Part shown: positions 37,572 through 46,000 of the stretch, piece after piece
Numbering within the stretch: the first letter of the stretch is position 1
How the letters are laid out: each line of letters opens with the position of its first letter
Assembly: GCA_028280415.1 (NCBI GenBank)
Contig: JANQLV010000057.1
Location: 38,327 to 102,326, forward strand
Direction: 5' to 3'
DNA from: Saprospiraceae bacterium
GTDB lineage: Bacteria > Bacteroidota > Bacteroidia > Chitinophagales > Saprospiraceae
DNA: 64,000 nt
Program-made: the position numbers and the translations under genes
The notes under the pieces: generated by a model
The model's database searches: none
What the model was told of the DNA's origin: nothing
What the model saw: the letters and a program-made list of their open reading frames with translations, nothing else

Positions 37572-37651
37572 GTAAAATTGAATATAAATTTTAAAAAAAT
37601 ATGATTTCTAATTGATCCCTCGAAAGCTGTATAGTAGTTTCTAAGGGACTG

Positions 37652-37659
37652 CAAAGGTA
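37652..37659 (-). promoter_or_regulatory. -7 promoter box of rpsU
   Basis: TACCTTTG on the minus strand fits TAnnTTTG and gives an AT-rich leader of about 75 nt. No clear -33 TTTG is seen at the usual distance. The interval 37572-37936 holds this box and the terminator of the next gene but no other gene that I can detect. Confidence 0.45.
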
Positions 37660-37868
37660 AAGTATTTTATATAAAAATGAAAGAATTGCAAGAGATAAAT
37701 GCAGAAATATATCGTTTACTCATTCGAAATTTTCTTTAAAATAAAAAATTAAAAAAGTAAAATAAATTGCTCGCATACAAAAATCCTCCTTTTTTCCCAA
37801 TACTTTAAATCTCATAATTATCTCCATTAATTTCACTCCAGAATTTTGGCTTTTATTGAAACCTGAAC

Positions 37869-37899
37869 AAAAAAAGAGTAGACTATCAAGCCTACTCTT
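37869..37899 (-). terminator. Terminator after the DUF6089-like gene
   Basis: On the minus strand AGAGTAG (37898-37892) pairs with CTACTCT (37881-37875), leaving a 10-nt loop, and is followed by a run of T residues. It lies 38 bp after the stop codon. Confidence 0.75.
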
Positions 37900-37936
37900 C
37901 AGAAACGGTTATTGAGAATTTTGAGAACACACTATC

Positions 37937-38812
37937 TTAAAACTTCGGGCAACCGAAGTCCTTTTTGCTTCTAGACTTCCCCAGACCATTGCCTGGGTAA
38001 AAGGTATAAGAAATCGTAAAGTTCCCGATCGCATACCAATCCGGTTCATCGGGATTACCTCTGAATTGCACACCAGTCTCAGCTACCACTATAGGAACAT
38101 CATTTCCGTCATCAATCAACTCCCCTCTCCTATCGGCCAATATCGCTGCTAATTCTCCATTACCATTGAGCAATTCATTATAAGCCACATAAGTACCACT
38201 TACATCATCCAAGTAATCGGTGAATGTTCTGCGGAACCCAATCTCTGCTCCTATTGTCAGCCTTTCACTGATTGCAAACTTCATCCCTGCTCCCATCGGA
38301 ATCGCAATCTGGGTAAGCTTATATCTATCCGCAAAGCCCTCCATTCCCTGACCTTCTGTACCTAGTGGCTGGAGTTCTACTAATTCACCATTATACTCAG
38401 TCTCGGGATTAAATCGAAAAACTGCAATCCCTCCAAAAAGATATGGGCTATACCTTCCTTGCAGTCCCTTTGGCTGAAAGCCAAATATGTTTAGTTCTCC
38501 GGTAATACCGAATTCAACCAAGTTGGATTGAAAGCTAAGATTTCGGCCCGTTCTGCTTTCATCTTTAGACAAAGCATCATCACCGGATATTTTGCCGTAC
38601 GAAAAATTAGCCCTCGCTGATAAATATTTATTGAAGTTATATCTAAAAAACAGCCCTAACGAAGGGTGTATTTTTCCTGTACTGAGATTTACCGCCTCCG
38701 GAGAAAGATCGCCCTGATAAGAAGAGCCTCCTAATGTTAACCCGGCTTCATAGCTTTGAGCCATCAATCCAAAAGGTGCCAGCGCGATAACAAGAATGAT
38801 TACAAGTCTCAT
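37937..38812 (-). CDS. DUF6089-like outer-membrane beta-barrel protein
   Basis: 291 aa from the ATG at 38812. The frame extends 26 codons further to a TTG, but only this ATG puts a signal peptide (MRLVIILVIALAPFGLMAQ) at the N-terminus. The mature part starts SYEAGLTLGGSSYQGDLSP and continues as beta strands (YSPYLFGGIAVFRFNP, LTIGAEIGFRRTFTDYLDDVSG, FTISYTFYPG), which is the pattern of DUF6089/OmpA-like eight-stranded barrels in Bacteroidota. Function unknown. Confidence 0.75.
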   Translation of the reverse strand: MRLVIILVIALAPFGLMAQSYEAGLTLGGSSYQGDLSPEAVNLSTGKIHPSLGLFFRYNFNKYLSARANFSYGKISGDDALSKDESRTGRNLSFQSNLVEFGITGELNIFGFQPKGLQGRYSPYLFGGIAVFRFNPETEYNGELVELQPLGTEGQGMEGFADRYKLTQIAIPMGAGMKFAISERLTIGAEIGFRRTFTDYLDDVSGTYVAYNELLNGNGELAAILADRRGELIDDGNDVPIVVAETGVQFRGNPDEPDWYAIGNFTISYTFYPGNGLGKSRSKKDFGCPKF

Positions 38813-39142
38813 AAATGCGTCGATTTTTGAAAACACAAAGGGCATTATGCTCAATCTGTGTTTAATGAGTTGATAAATAATCGAAAACAAGCTTTTCGAT
38901 CTGATAAAATTGTATTAAGTAAGAAACAGGTAAAGATTTACGACATAGAAGGCTTTAAAAGCACAGAATGGTATTAATGTGATGTTTTTAACTCTATTTA
39001 TTGCTGCTTGATAAACGGGCTGGTATTCGGAAAAATTGTATGAGTGTATAAAAAATAGGAAGACTATCAAATTTTAACATTTGCTTCCCTATTGATGGAT
39101 GATATCGTATAAACTGAAATACTGACTTACTGAAATCAGTAT
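38813..39142. other. Intergenic region carrying one ACTGAAAT palindrome
   Basis: No gene is visible. The right end has ACTGAAAT (39113-39120) and then the near-palindrome TACTGAAATCAGTA (39128-39141), directly beyond the stop codon of the ribbon-helix-helix gene. This is the left-most member of the repeat family at 40129-40628. Confidence 0.6.
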
Positions 39143-39478
39143 TTACTTAAGTTCTTTTTCAATTAATTTGAGGATATAATCCCTTAAGCTGATTCCTTTT
39201 TCAACTGATCTTATTTTTAGTTTCTTATGGATACTTTCCGGAGTATCAATCGTCATTCTTACCAATTTCTCCTTTTCTTCAACCTCAGAGACCTTTTTTT
39301 GCGAACTCTTTGCCCCTTTTGTTTCCGTTTTCTGCTGCCGCTCCGGATGAATTTGTTCGACTTTTTCTTTTACTTCCTCAAGATCTTTAGTGGTTTTGCG
39401 CAAAGGAATTTTTTCGGCTAGCTTTGATTCCTGGTTTTTGTTTAGCGTCGAGCTAATATTGAATCTCTTTTTTGCCAT
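39143..39478 (-). CDS. Small ribbon-helix-helix DNA-binding protein, ParG/ParB-like partition partner
   Basis: 111 aa. The N-terminal 70 residues are charged, low-complexity and probably disordered (KKSVSEVEEKE-type Lys/Glu/Gln stretches). The C-terminal 40 residues read VRMTIDTPESIHKKLKIRSVEKGISLRDYILKLIEKEL, a ribbon-helix-helix fold with the beta strand VRMTID and two helices. This layout, a flexible arm plus RHH directly behind a small ParA, is that of ParG-type centromere-binding proteins. It starts 2 bp after the parA stop. The flexible arm would stimulate the ParA ATPase and the RHH part would bind the ACTGAAAT sites. Both roles are inferred. Confidence 0.75.
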   Translation of the reverse strand: MAKKRFNISSTLNKNQESKLAEKIPLRKTTKDLEEVKEKVEQIHPERQQKTETKGAKSSQKKVSEVEEKEKLVRMTIDTPESIHKKLKIRSVEKGISLRDYILKLIEKELK

Positions 39479-39480
39479 CG

Positions 39481-40119
39481 CTATATATTTTGTAGAATAT
39501 GAAGAACTTCGTTTGCCAGATTAGTGGCCTCTTGCTTGGCCTTGGGATCTTTATACTCATAAGCTCCCATTCCCAAAACACTAGCCTCACCATAGGCAAT
39601 TCGGGTTCGAAAAGTTGTATTTACAGTATCAATTGCCAGTTCGTTTAGTGCTTCTTTGATTTCATTATTTAGATTTGCCCGGGGATTGTACTCATTGATA
39701 ACGAAAAACGCTCGCATATCATCTTTAAGCATTTTAGCCTGTTCATAAGATTCTATAAATTTTTCCGTAGCCCAAATATCAAATCCACTGGGTCGGATAG
39801 GTATGAGTACGACATCTCCCAAAACCAAAATGGTACTAACCAATTTACTGATGGACGGTGTACCATCGATGATGATGATATCATAATCATTGTGGATTTT
39901 TTTAATGTTTTTACGCAATGCTTCGCTATCGGTTAGTCCAAGCACAGTAATTTCCGGCAGGCCTTCTTCCCGGAGCCCCGACCAATGTACAGAACTGGCG
40001 TTCGTATCTGTATCGACTATCGCCGTTTTATACCCCATATGTGCAAAGCAGACTGCCAAATTTTGTGAAATGGTGGATTTACCTACACCACCTTTTAAAC
40101 TTGTAATAGAAATGATCAT
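39481..40119 (-). CDS. parA: Small ParA-type partition ATPase
   Basis: 212 aa from the ATG at 40119. The frame runs 29 codons further up, but that segment covers the -7 box and operator palindromes and would not be translated. The deviant Walker A motif KGGVGKST is at residues 9-16 (MIISITSLKGGVGKSTISQN). The switch I region is VDTDTNASSVHWSGLRE, and DIIIIDGTPSISKL is the Walker B/switch II part. It lacks the N-terminal helix-turn-helix of large plasmid ParA proteins, so it is of the type Ib (ParF-like) kind. With the RHH gene 2 bp downstream it forms a two-gene partition operon. Confidence 0.88.
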   Translation of the reverse strand: MIISITSLKGGVGKSTISQNLAVCFAHMGYKTAIVDTDTNASSVHWSGLREEGLPEITVLGLTDSEALRKNIKKIHNDYDIIIIDGTPSISKLVSTILVLGDVVLIPIRPSGFDIWATEKFIESYEQAKMLKDDMRAFFVINEYNPRANLNNEIKEALNELAIDTVNTTFRTRIAYGEASVLGMGAYEYKDPKAKQEATNLANEVLHILQNI

Positions 40120-40128
40120 AGTGTTTAA

Positions 40129-40160
40129 TTTACTGATTTCAGTAAATACTGAAATACTTA
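40129..40160 (-). promoter_or_regulatory. Palindromic operator/centromere site in the parA leader
   Basis: TTTACTGA-TT-TCAGTAAA (40129-40146) is an 8-bp inverted repeat, followed at once by a further half-site ATACTGAAATACTTA (40146-40160). Both lie between the predicted transcription start and the parA ATG, which suggests autorepression by the RHH protein. Confidence 0.6.
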
Positions 40161-40174
40161 TTTTAAAGCTAATG

Positions 40175-40211
40175 CAAATATATAAGTATTTACGGTAATA
40201 CGGCAATACTT
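40175..40211 (-). promoter_or_regulatory. Promoter of the parA-RHH operon
   Basis: On the minus strand TTG (40206-40204), 21 bp, then TATATTTG (40182-40175) match the -33/-7 consensus. The spacer is bracketed by the inverted heptamers AAGTATT (40184-40190) and AATACTT (40205-40211). Confidence 0.6.
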
Positions 40212-40232
40212 TTTTAAAGAAATGAGCATTGC

Positions 40233-40266
40233 CGCTTTTACTGAAATACTGATTTCAGTAAAAGCG
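40233..40266. repeat. 15-bp perfect inverted repeat containing the ACTGAAAT motif
   Basis: CGCTTTTACTGAAAT (40233-40247) and ATTTCAGTAAAAGCG (40252-40266) are perfect reverse complements around the spacer ACTG. The core ACTGAAAT-ACTG-ATTTCAGT is repeated exactly at 40609-40628. Candidate parS half-site pair. The stretch 40267-40542 shows nothing else recognisable. Confidence 0.7.
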
Positions 40267-40542
40267 CATTAATCATATGTATTTACAACGTATTTAAAAG
40301 AGTAATGAGCAGAATAGAATAAAGCTATTCATTGTTTTGGCCATACATGTTATTAGGAATGCAAAAAGTGTTAATTTTCCAAAAGCTGGTTTAGAGTTTT
40401 AAAACCTTGCGATAAGTGAACAAACTTTGTTCTGAATTAAGACCTCTTTTGCAGCCAGATGTGGGCAATCCAACAAAAAAAATAAGCGATAGCAGAGAAA
40501 ATTGCCACTTGTAGCTGAATAGTAGCAAAAGCAATAATTATA

Positions 40543-40566
40543 TTCAGTAAATACGTATTTACTGAA
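40543..40566. repeat. 24-bp perfect palindrome
   Basis: Arms TTCAGTAAAT and ATTTACTGAA flank the centre ACGT, giving a perfect 24-bp palindrome. It contains the same TCAGTAAA/TTTACTGA halves as the parA operator in inverted order. Confidence 0.75.
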
Positions 40567-40608
40567 ACCCGGAAATACTGCTTAAGAATGTTATAGAAGT
40601 CAGTAAGA

Positions 40609-40628
40609 ACTGAAATACTGATTTCAGT
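40609..40628. repeat. Second copy of the ACTGAAAT-ACTG-ATTTCAGT element
   Basis: Identical in 20 positions to the core of the element at 40233-40266. It is preceded by a further half-site CAGTAAGA (40601-40608). Confidence 0.7.
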
Positions 40629-40737
40629 AAACCAATGTACTTTTTTTGATCTAAGACATTTTTAATGCTTTTTGGTAGAGAGCCAGGAATAGATAAAGAA
40701 AAGTCCTCATATCGAAGGAGAATGGGCTTAGAACAAA

Positions 40738-40886
40738 TTTTTGTTCTATTTTTTTAAGGGAACTAAATAACCTGGATAAATTAGTTAAAACACCTTTTCT
40801 TTAAGGATTTTTAACCTAATTTATTTTATTTAGTTATTTAGGGAATAGAGAATATCAATAAAATCAATTGTTCCAGCTTTTTAAAA
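40738..40886. other. AT-rich segment next to the iterons, candidate DNA-unwinding element
   Basis: About 150 bp of very AT-rich sequence (TTTTTTAAGG, ATTTATTTTATTTAGTTATTTAG) directly left of the first iteron. Iteron origins usually have such a region beside the repeat array. No perfect DnaA box was found; TGTGGAAAT at 41346 is a weak partial match. Confidence 0.5.
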
Positions 40887-41330
40887 AGTAGAAATACATC
40901 GGGACAACGTAGGAAAGCATCAAAAAAGACGTAGGGATACATTTTTAATAACGTAGGATTACATCTCAATAGCGTTAAAATACATCAAAAACGTAGAATT
41001 GCATCGAAAACCGTAGGATTACATCAAAAAGAGTAGGTTAACATCTGATAGCGTAGAAATGCATCCATTTTATCTTATAAACCTTGCCCCGATTAAGACA
41101 AAACCGTAGAGATACATCGATAAGCGTAGATTTGCATCGGAAAAATGACTTGAAATCGACCTAAACCGTAGAGATACATCGATAAAGCGTAATTCTGAGC
41201 CTTTTCCCCGCTTCTATTTTATGCCAGAAAGAATGGGAAGAATTCAAATAAGCGTAGGATTACATCAAAAACCGTAGGATTGCATCACAAGAATTCAGTA
41301 AGCTTAATCCTAAAACCGTAGAGCTACATC
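40887..41330 (+). repeat. Iteron array of the replication origin, 15 copies
   Basis: Consensus CGTAGRNNTRCATC. Starts at 40887, 40908, 40930, 40952, 40973, 40992, 41012, 41032 and 41052 form a regular series with 19-22 bp spacing (about two helical turns). A second group follows at 41105, 41125 and 41167, a third at 41253 and 41273, and a last copy at 41317. All are in the same orientation, toward the initiator gene. A partial copy lies at 41186. Copies 41105 and 41167 are identical, as are 40952, 41012 and 41253. This is the typical layout of a Rep_3-type plasmid origin. Confidence 0.88.
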
Positions 41331-41363
41331 AATATTTATCAAGATTGTGGAAATTATGTTTAT

Positions 41364-41412
41364 AAAAGCGTAAGAGACCAGTAAAGCTGATTACGCTTTT
41401 AAGCTATCTTTG
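41364..41412 (+). promoter_or_regulatory. Operator inverted repeat and -7 box of the initiator gene
   Basis: AAAAGCGTAA (41364-41373) and TTACGCTTTT (41391-41400) are perfect inverted repeats with a 17-bp spacer. TATCTTTG (41405-41412) fits TAnnTTTG and stands 27 bp before the initiator ATG. The repeat contains GCGTA, the first bases of many iterons, so dimers of the initiator probably bind it to repress their own gene while monomers bind the iterons, as in F RepE. Confidence 0.65.
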
Positions 41413-41438
41413 TATAACTTTTAAATATAATTTGATCT

Positions 41439-42797
41439 ATGGCAATTATAAAATCGAATAAATTAATAGAAACGAGTTATAAACTAAATAGCAGAGAGCA
41501 ATTTTTTGTTTTATACTTGATTTCGAAAATATCTCAGCATGATACCAATTTCAAGGAATATACGATGCATTATTCCGATATCGAAAAGATTATAAATTTC
41601 GATGGGAAACGACGAATTGCCAATAAGTCAGAAGTTTTTGCCTTAATGGATAAACTCAACAGTGAAACCATTATGTACGAAAAAGGAAATATCGTGGGTA
41701 AAAGTGTTTGGTTACAACATATGGAACACAATACTGAAACCGATGAATTTACCTTCAGCCTTTCTGAAAAACTCAGAGACTATCTGGTTCAACTTAAAGA
41801 ACATTTTACGAAATACAATATTAGCAATATTGTTTATCTGAACTCCAGTGCAATACGGCTTTATGAAGTACTAAAACGGCATCAGTTTAAGGGAGAATGC
41901 GAGTTGACGGTGGATAAGATCAAATTTTATCTGGGGATCGAGAATCGTTACAGCAAGTTTTACGAGTTTAAAAGATGGGTTTTAATACCTTCCCAAAGAG
42001 AGATTGAAAAATATACCGACATTCGCTTCGAATATAAACCCGCAAAAAAGCAGGGAAAGAAAATTATTAGTTTGCGTTTTACGATACATGAAAATGAACC
42101 CCATTTTAAATCGGAAACCCTGCAATTATTGTCCAAAATAGATCCCAAAGCAGGGGAGGCACTTAAAAAGAATAAATTGTCTGCTACACTTTCTGTTGGT
42201 TCAGATACTTCCCTGACTCCAAGCCTTTCCAGAGCACTGGATTTTTTAGCCGCAAAGGGGGTCAATAAAGCTTTTATCAAGGATCATATCTTTAAACATC
42301 CCAAGGTTAATTACGAACCTCTTCGGGGTTATGAAGACATATACTTCAATATGCTCTGGAAATTCTTTTCCGATAAAACGAATGCAGAAAAACCAGCCGG
42401 AGCATTTGTTTCCTGGTGGAAAAAAGGAACATTGACCGAGGACGGTTTACATGCACGTATGATGGAGTATGTAATCAACAGAAAAAAGAACATGACGGAG
42501 AAGGAACGAAAATTGAGAGATGATGAGCGGAGTGGAGCAAATCATCATAAAGATATTACTATTTCAGAGGTAAATCTTGGACATTCTTTTAATCTGAATC
42601 AATTCAATATTGAAAGATTTAAAGCAGACTATCCGGATACTTATCAAAAAATATTGAAAAAAATCAACCAAAATTACGAAAGCACGTTCAAATCTCTAAA
42701 CCAGGAATTTAATCCTAACAAATACCGGAAAGCTATCGAAGACAAAGTATATCATGATTGTTTGGAATGGTACACAGCTATGAAGCAGTCCGTTTGA
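41439..42797 (+). CDS. repB: Rep_3-family plasmid replication initiator (RepB-like)
   Basis: 452 aa. Residues about 1-220 match the Rep_3/RepB winged-helix initiator family: NKLIETSYKLNSREQFFVLYLISKI at the N-terminus, then YSDIEKIINFDGKRR, NIVYLNSSAIRLYEVLKRH and DKIKFYLGIENRYSKFYEFKRWVLIPSQREIEKYTDIRFEY at the second winged helix. The C-terminal half (about 225-452) is longer than in most Rep_3 proteins and has helical segments (FLAAKGVNKAFIKDHIFKHPKVNYEPLRGYEDIYFNMLWKFF). That part has no function I recognise. Iterons, operator and partition operon surround the gene, so a working replicon is likely. It is transcribed away from parA. Confidence 0.88.
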   Translation: MAIIKSNKLIETSYKLNSREQFFVLYLISKISQHDTNFKEYTMHYSDIEKIINFDGKRRIANKSEVFALMDKLNSETIMYEKGNIVGKSVWLQHMEHNTETDEFTFSLSEKLRDYLVQLKEHFTKYNISNIVYLNSSAIRLYEVLKRHQFKGECELTVDKIKFYLGIENRYSKFYEFKRWVLIPSQREIEKYTDIRFEYKPAKKQGKKIISLRFTIHENEPHFKSETLQLLSKIDPKAGEALKKNKLSATLSVGSDTSLTPSLSRALDFLAAKGVNKAFIKDHIFKHPKVNYEPLRGYEDIYFNMLWKFFSDKTNAEKPAGAFVSWWKKGTLTEDGLHARMMEYVINRKKNMTEKERKLRDDERSGANHHKDITISEVNLGHSFNLNQFNIERFKADYPDTYQKILKKINQNYESTFKSLNQEFNPNKYRKAIEDKVYHDCLEWYTAMKQSV

Positions 42798-42813
42798 TTA
42801 ATCTTGATTTCCG

Positions 42814-42837
42814 ACTTTGTCCGGGAAACAACAAAGT
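42814..42837 (+). terminator. Hairpin after repB
   Basis: ACTTTGT (42814-42820) pairs with ACAAAGT (42831-42837), followed by TGATTTTG. The stem is modest and the T run short, so it is a weak candidate. The rest of the interval up to 43096 shows no gene. Confidence 0.4.
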
Positions 42838-43096
42838 TGATTTTGAAAGTATAGGTTTACCCGGATAAAGATGGTAAACGGTTCAGTTTTTGATAATTTT
42901 AGATGTTATTCTACGTTTTTGGCGTATTAATTCCAGGTCTTTGAAAAATCCTGTGCTTTAGATTAAATGAAGAGGGAATTAATAGAAGAAATTATACCTC
43001 TGATTTTGGGATTAATCAAAGCAAAAATATTATTTCAAAACTACCTCCTTAATCTGTAACAGGGGTAGGGATTCATTTTAGTTAAATGGAGTTCCC

Positions 43097-46000
43097 ATGT
43101 ATAGAATATTTATACTATCATCATTTGCATTTCTTCTGTCTTCTCTCAATCTCAATGCACAAATGTGGAATGGTCAGGATACCCTCTACGGAAATGAGTG
43201 GATCAGTTATGATCAAACCTACTTCAAAATTCTAGTAGCTGAAGACGGAATGCATCGGATTTCGAAGTCGGCTCTCGAGGCAGCAGGTGTCCCCGTTAGT
43301 AGTGTTAATGCCAACCGGTTTCAACTTTTTCATATGGGAGAGGAAATACCCGTTTTTACTTCAACGGATCTACTACTTGGTGCCGGAGATTATATCGAAT
43401 TTTATGGTATGCAAAATCGCGGGGCACTCGACAGATATGTTTATACCGACCCCGATAATGAAATGCTTAATCCGGAATATAGCCTGGTCTCGGATTCCTC
43501 GGCGTATTTTCTCACTTGGGCGGATGCCGGGAGTAGTGTAAATAGATATACTGCAATTATTAATGATCTTAGCAATTTACCACCCGTCGAACCTTTTTAT
43601 ACAGAAAAGGCATTGCTCAATTTTTTCACTACTCATATCAAAGAACAAAATTCTGTAGGAGTGGCAAAATCTTCCTTTGATAGGGGAGAAGGTTATGGAA
43701 CGGGTTTTCTCAATAGTCACGATATTAGTATTAGCACTTCGGCGATTAATCCTGCCGGTGGAGCCGCTTCCCTGCTGGTTCGTCTATCTACCAATACCGG
43801 AGGGCACGATATATCTGTGTCTTTTAATGGAAATACGATTCACAACGAACAACTAAGTGGTTTCCAGTTAAAACAATACAACTTCAATATATCCAGTAAC
43901 GAGCTAACTAATTCCAATGATCTGCAAATACAGAGCAATGCCAGTGAACAGGATAGAACTTCTGTGTCCAATGTCTGGCTGATGTATCCGCGAAGTTTCG
44001 ATTTCAACGGACAAAGTCAGTATATTTTTGATATTGAAGCGGGAGCTGTTGATAAATATTTGGAGATTGAAAACTTTAATGCGGGAGGTCAGTCTCCTGT
44101 GCTTTATGATATTACGAATAGACAGAGAATTATTGCAGAAGTACAGAACGGGATAATCAGAGCCAGAATTCCTGCATCAAGTCAACTGCGGACCTTGGTA
44201 CTCAGCAGCCAAGCTGATGGGTATAAAAATGCGATACCTAAACCGGTAAATTTTGTAGACTACCGAAATAGTGAGACTCAATTTATTATCCTTTCGCATC
44301 CAAAATTATATAATGATGGAAGTGGGAATAACTTCGTAAGCGAATATGCCGATTATAGATCGTCCATTCAGGGAGGTGACTTCAATACTGAAGTTATTGA
44401 TATACAACAACTCTACGATCAGTTTGGCTATGGAATTAACCGTCATTTTATAGCTATCCGGAATTTTAGTCATTATGCCAGGCGTTTTTGGGATGATCCA
44501 CAATATTTATTTCTGATTGGAAAAGGAAGAGAGTTTTCTTTTGTACGTAGTGCTGCACAAATTGCAGATGCCGCCGAAAATTATGCAATTCCAACTTTTG
44601 GAAGCCCCGGAGCGGATAATCTTTTTATGAGCTCTAATGATTCTGAAATGATGGTTATGCCGATCGGAAGACTGGCGGTATCTTCTACTTCTGATATCAA
44701 AAATTATCTGGATAAAGTCCAGCTGATGGAAAGTAATCAGGGGGGACAAACCATCGAAGATCAGCTTTGGAAAAAACAGTTAATGCATCTCGGTGGCGGG
44801 ACCAATACGACCAATGAACCGATCGCCATTAAAAATAATTTATTTTTGATGGAAAACATTGTCGAAAACAATAAGCTTGGGGCCAATGTAACTTCCTTCT
44901 TCAAAACCAGTTCCGATCCGATACAAATTGGAGACTCCGATGCCATCTTTGATCGCATTAATAATGGCCTTTCGATCATTACCTTTTTTGGACATTCGGC
45001 AGTTGGTACTTTCGATTTTAACATTGAAAATCCGGCACGATATGAGAATTATGGGAAATACCCATTGCTCCTTTCCCTTGGATGTTATTCAGGAAACATC
45101 CATACCTCATCGCGCGGGATTAGTGAGCGATTCGTATTTCTAAAAGATAAAGGGGTTATCGCCTTTGGTGCCTCTACCGGCCAGGGCTACATCAGTGGTT
45201 TGGGAACTTTTGCCAAACAATATTATGACTTGCTAAGCGAAGAAATGCTTGGAGAAAGTATTGGAAATGTATTGGTAGAAACAATTAAAGCACTGGAAAA
45301 TAATCAATCATTACCAGTGGTTACTCTAAAACAACAATTTACCCTGCATGGCGACCCGGCCATTATTTTACACCGTATGGAGGGCCCTGATTATACAGTT
45401 AGCTCCAAATCTGTCTCTTTTGAACCATCGGTACTTACGGCTAATTTGGATAGTATTGGAATCAGGTTTGACATTTCAAATCTTGGTTACAGTACCAATG
45501 ATTCTATTATGGTAGAAATCAGACAGGAGTTGCCAAATGGAGATCGGAGATTACTGATAAAAGAGAAGGTAAAAACACCAAAATTTGAATCGGAATTTTT
45601 CTTTAAGGTAGCTTCTTTTCAAAAAGAGGCCTCCGGGCAAAATCGTTTGCATATACGCTTGGATCCGGATAATGAAATCGAAGAATTCCCGAATCCCGCC
45701 GGAGAGGGAAACAATGATCTTTTGAGTTCCAGCGGGCAAATGGGAATCTCTTTCTATATATTTGACGATAGTGCCCGCCCGGTTTATCCTAAGCAATTTA
45801 GCATTGTTAACAATCAGAATGTAAGACTGAAAGCATCTACCTCGGATGGACTTGCACCGGAGCGAAAATATATTTTTGAAATAGATACCTCCATGCTGTT
45901 TAATAGTCCTCTTAAAGAGCGAATGGAAATCATGAGCATGGGGGGAGTAATTGGCTGGGATCCTGTGCTTCAAATGACAGATAGTACTGTTTATTATTGG

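Noticed and set aside
38813..38890. 26-residue extension of the DUF6089-like protein
   Set aside because: It begins with TTG and would hide the signal peptide that starts at Met27 (38812).
40120..40206. N-terminal extension of ParA up to 40206
   Set aside because: The extra 29 codons overlap a promoter box (TATATTTG) and operator palindromes. ParA proteins begin directly before the KGGVGKST loop, as at 40119.
40887..41330. Short direct repeats that could be taken for a CRISPR array
   Set aside because: Units are 14 bp with 5-8 bp gaps, far too short for CRISPR repeats and spacers, no cas gene is near, and a Rep_3 initiator follows. They are iterons.
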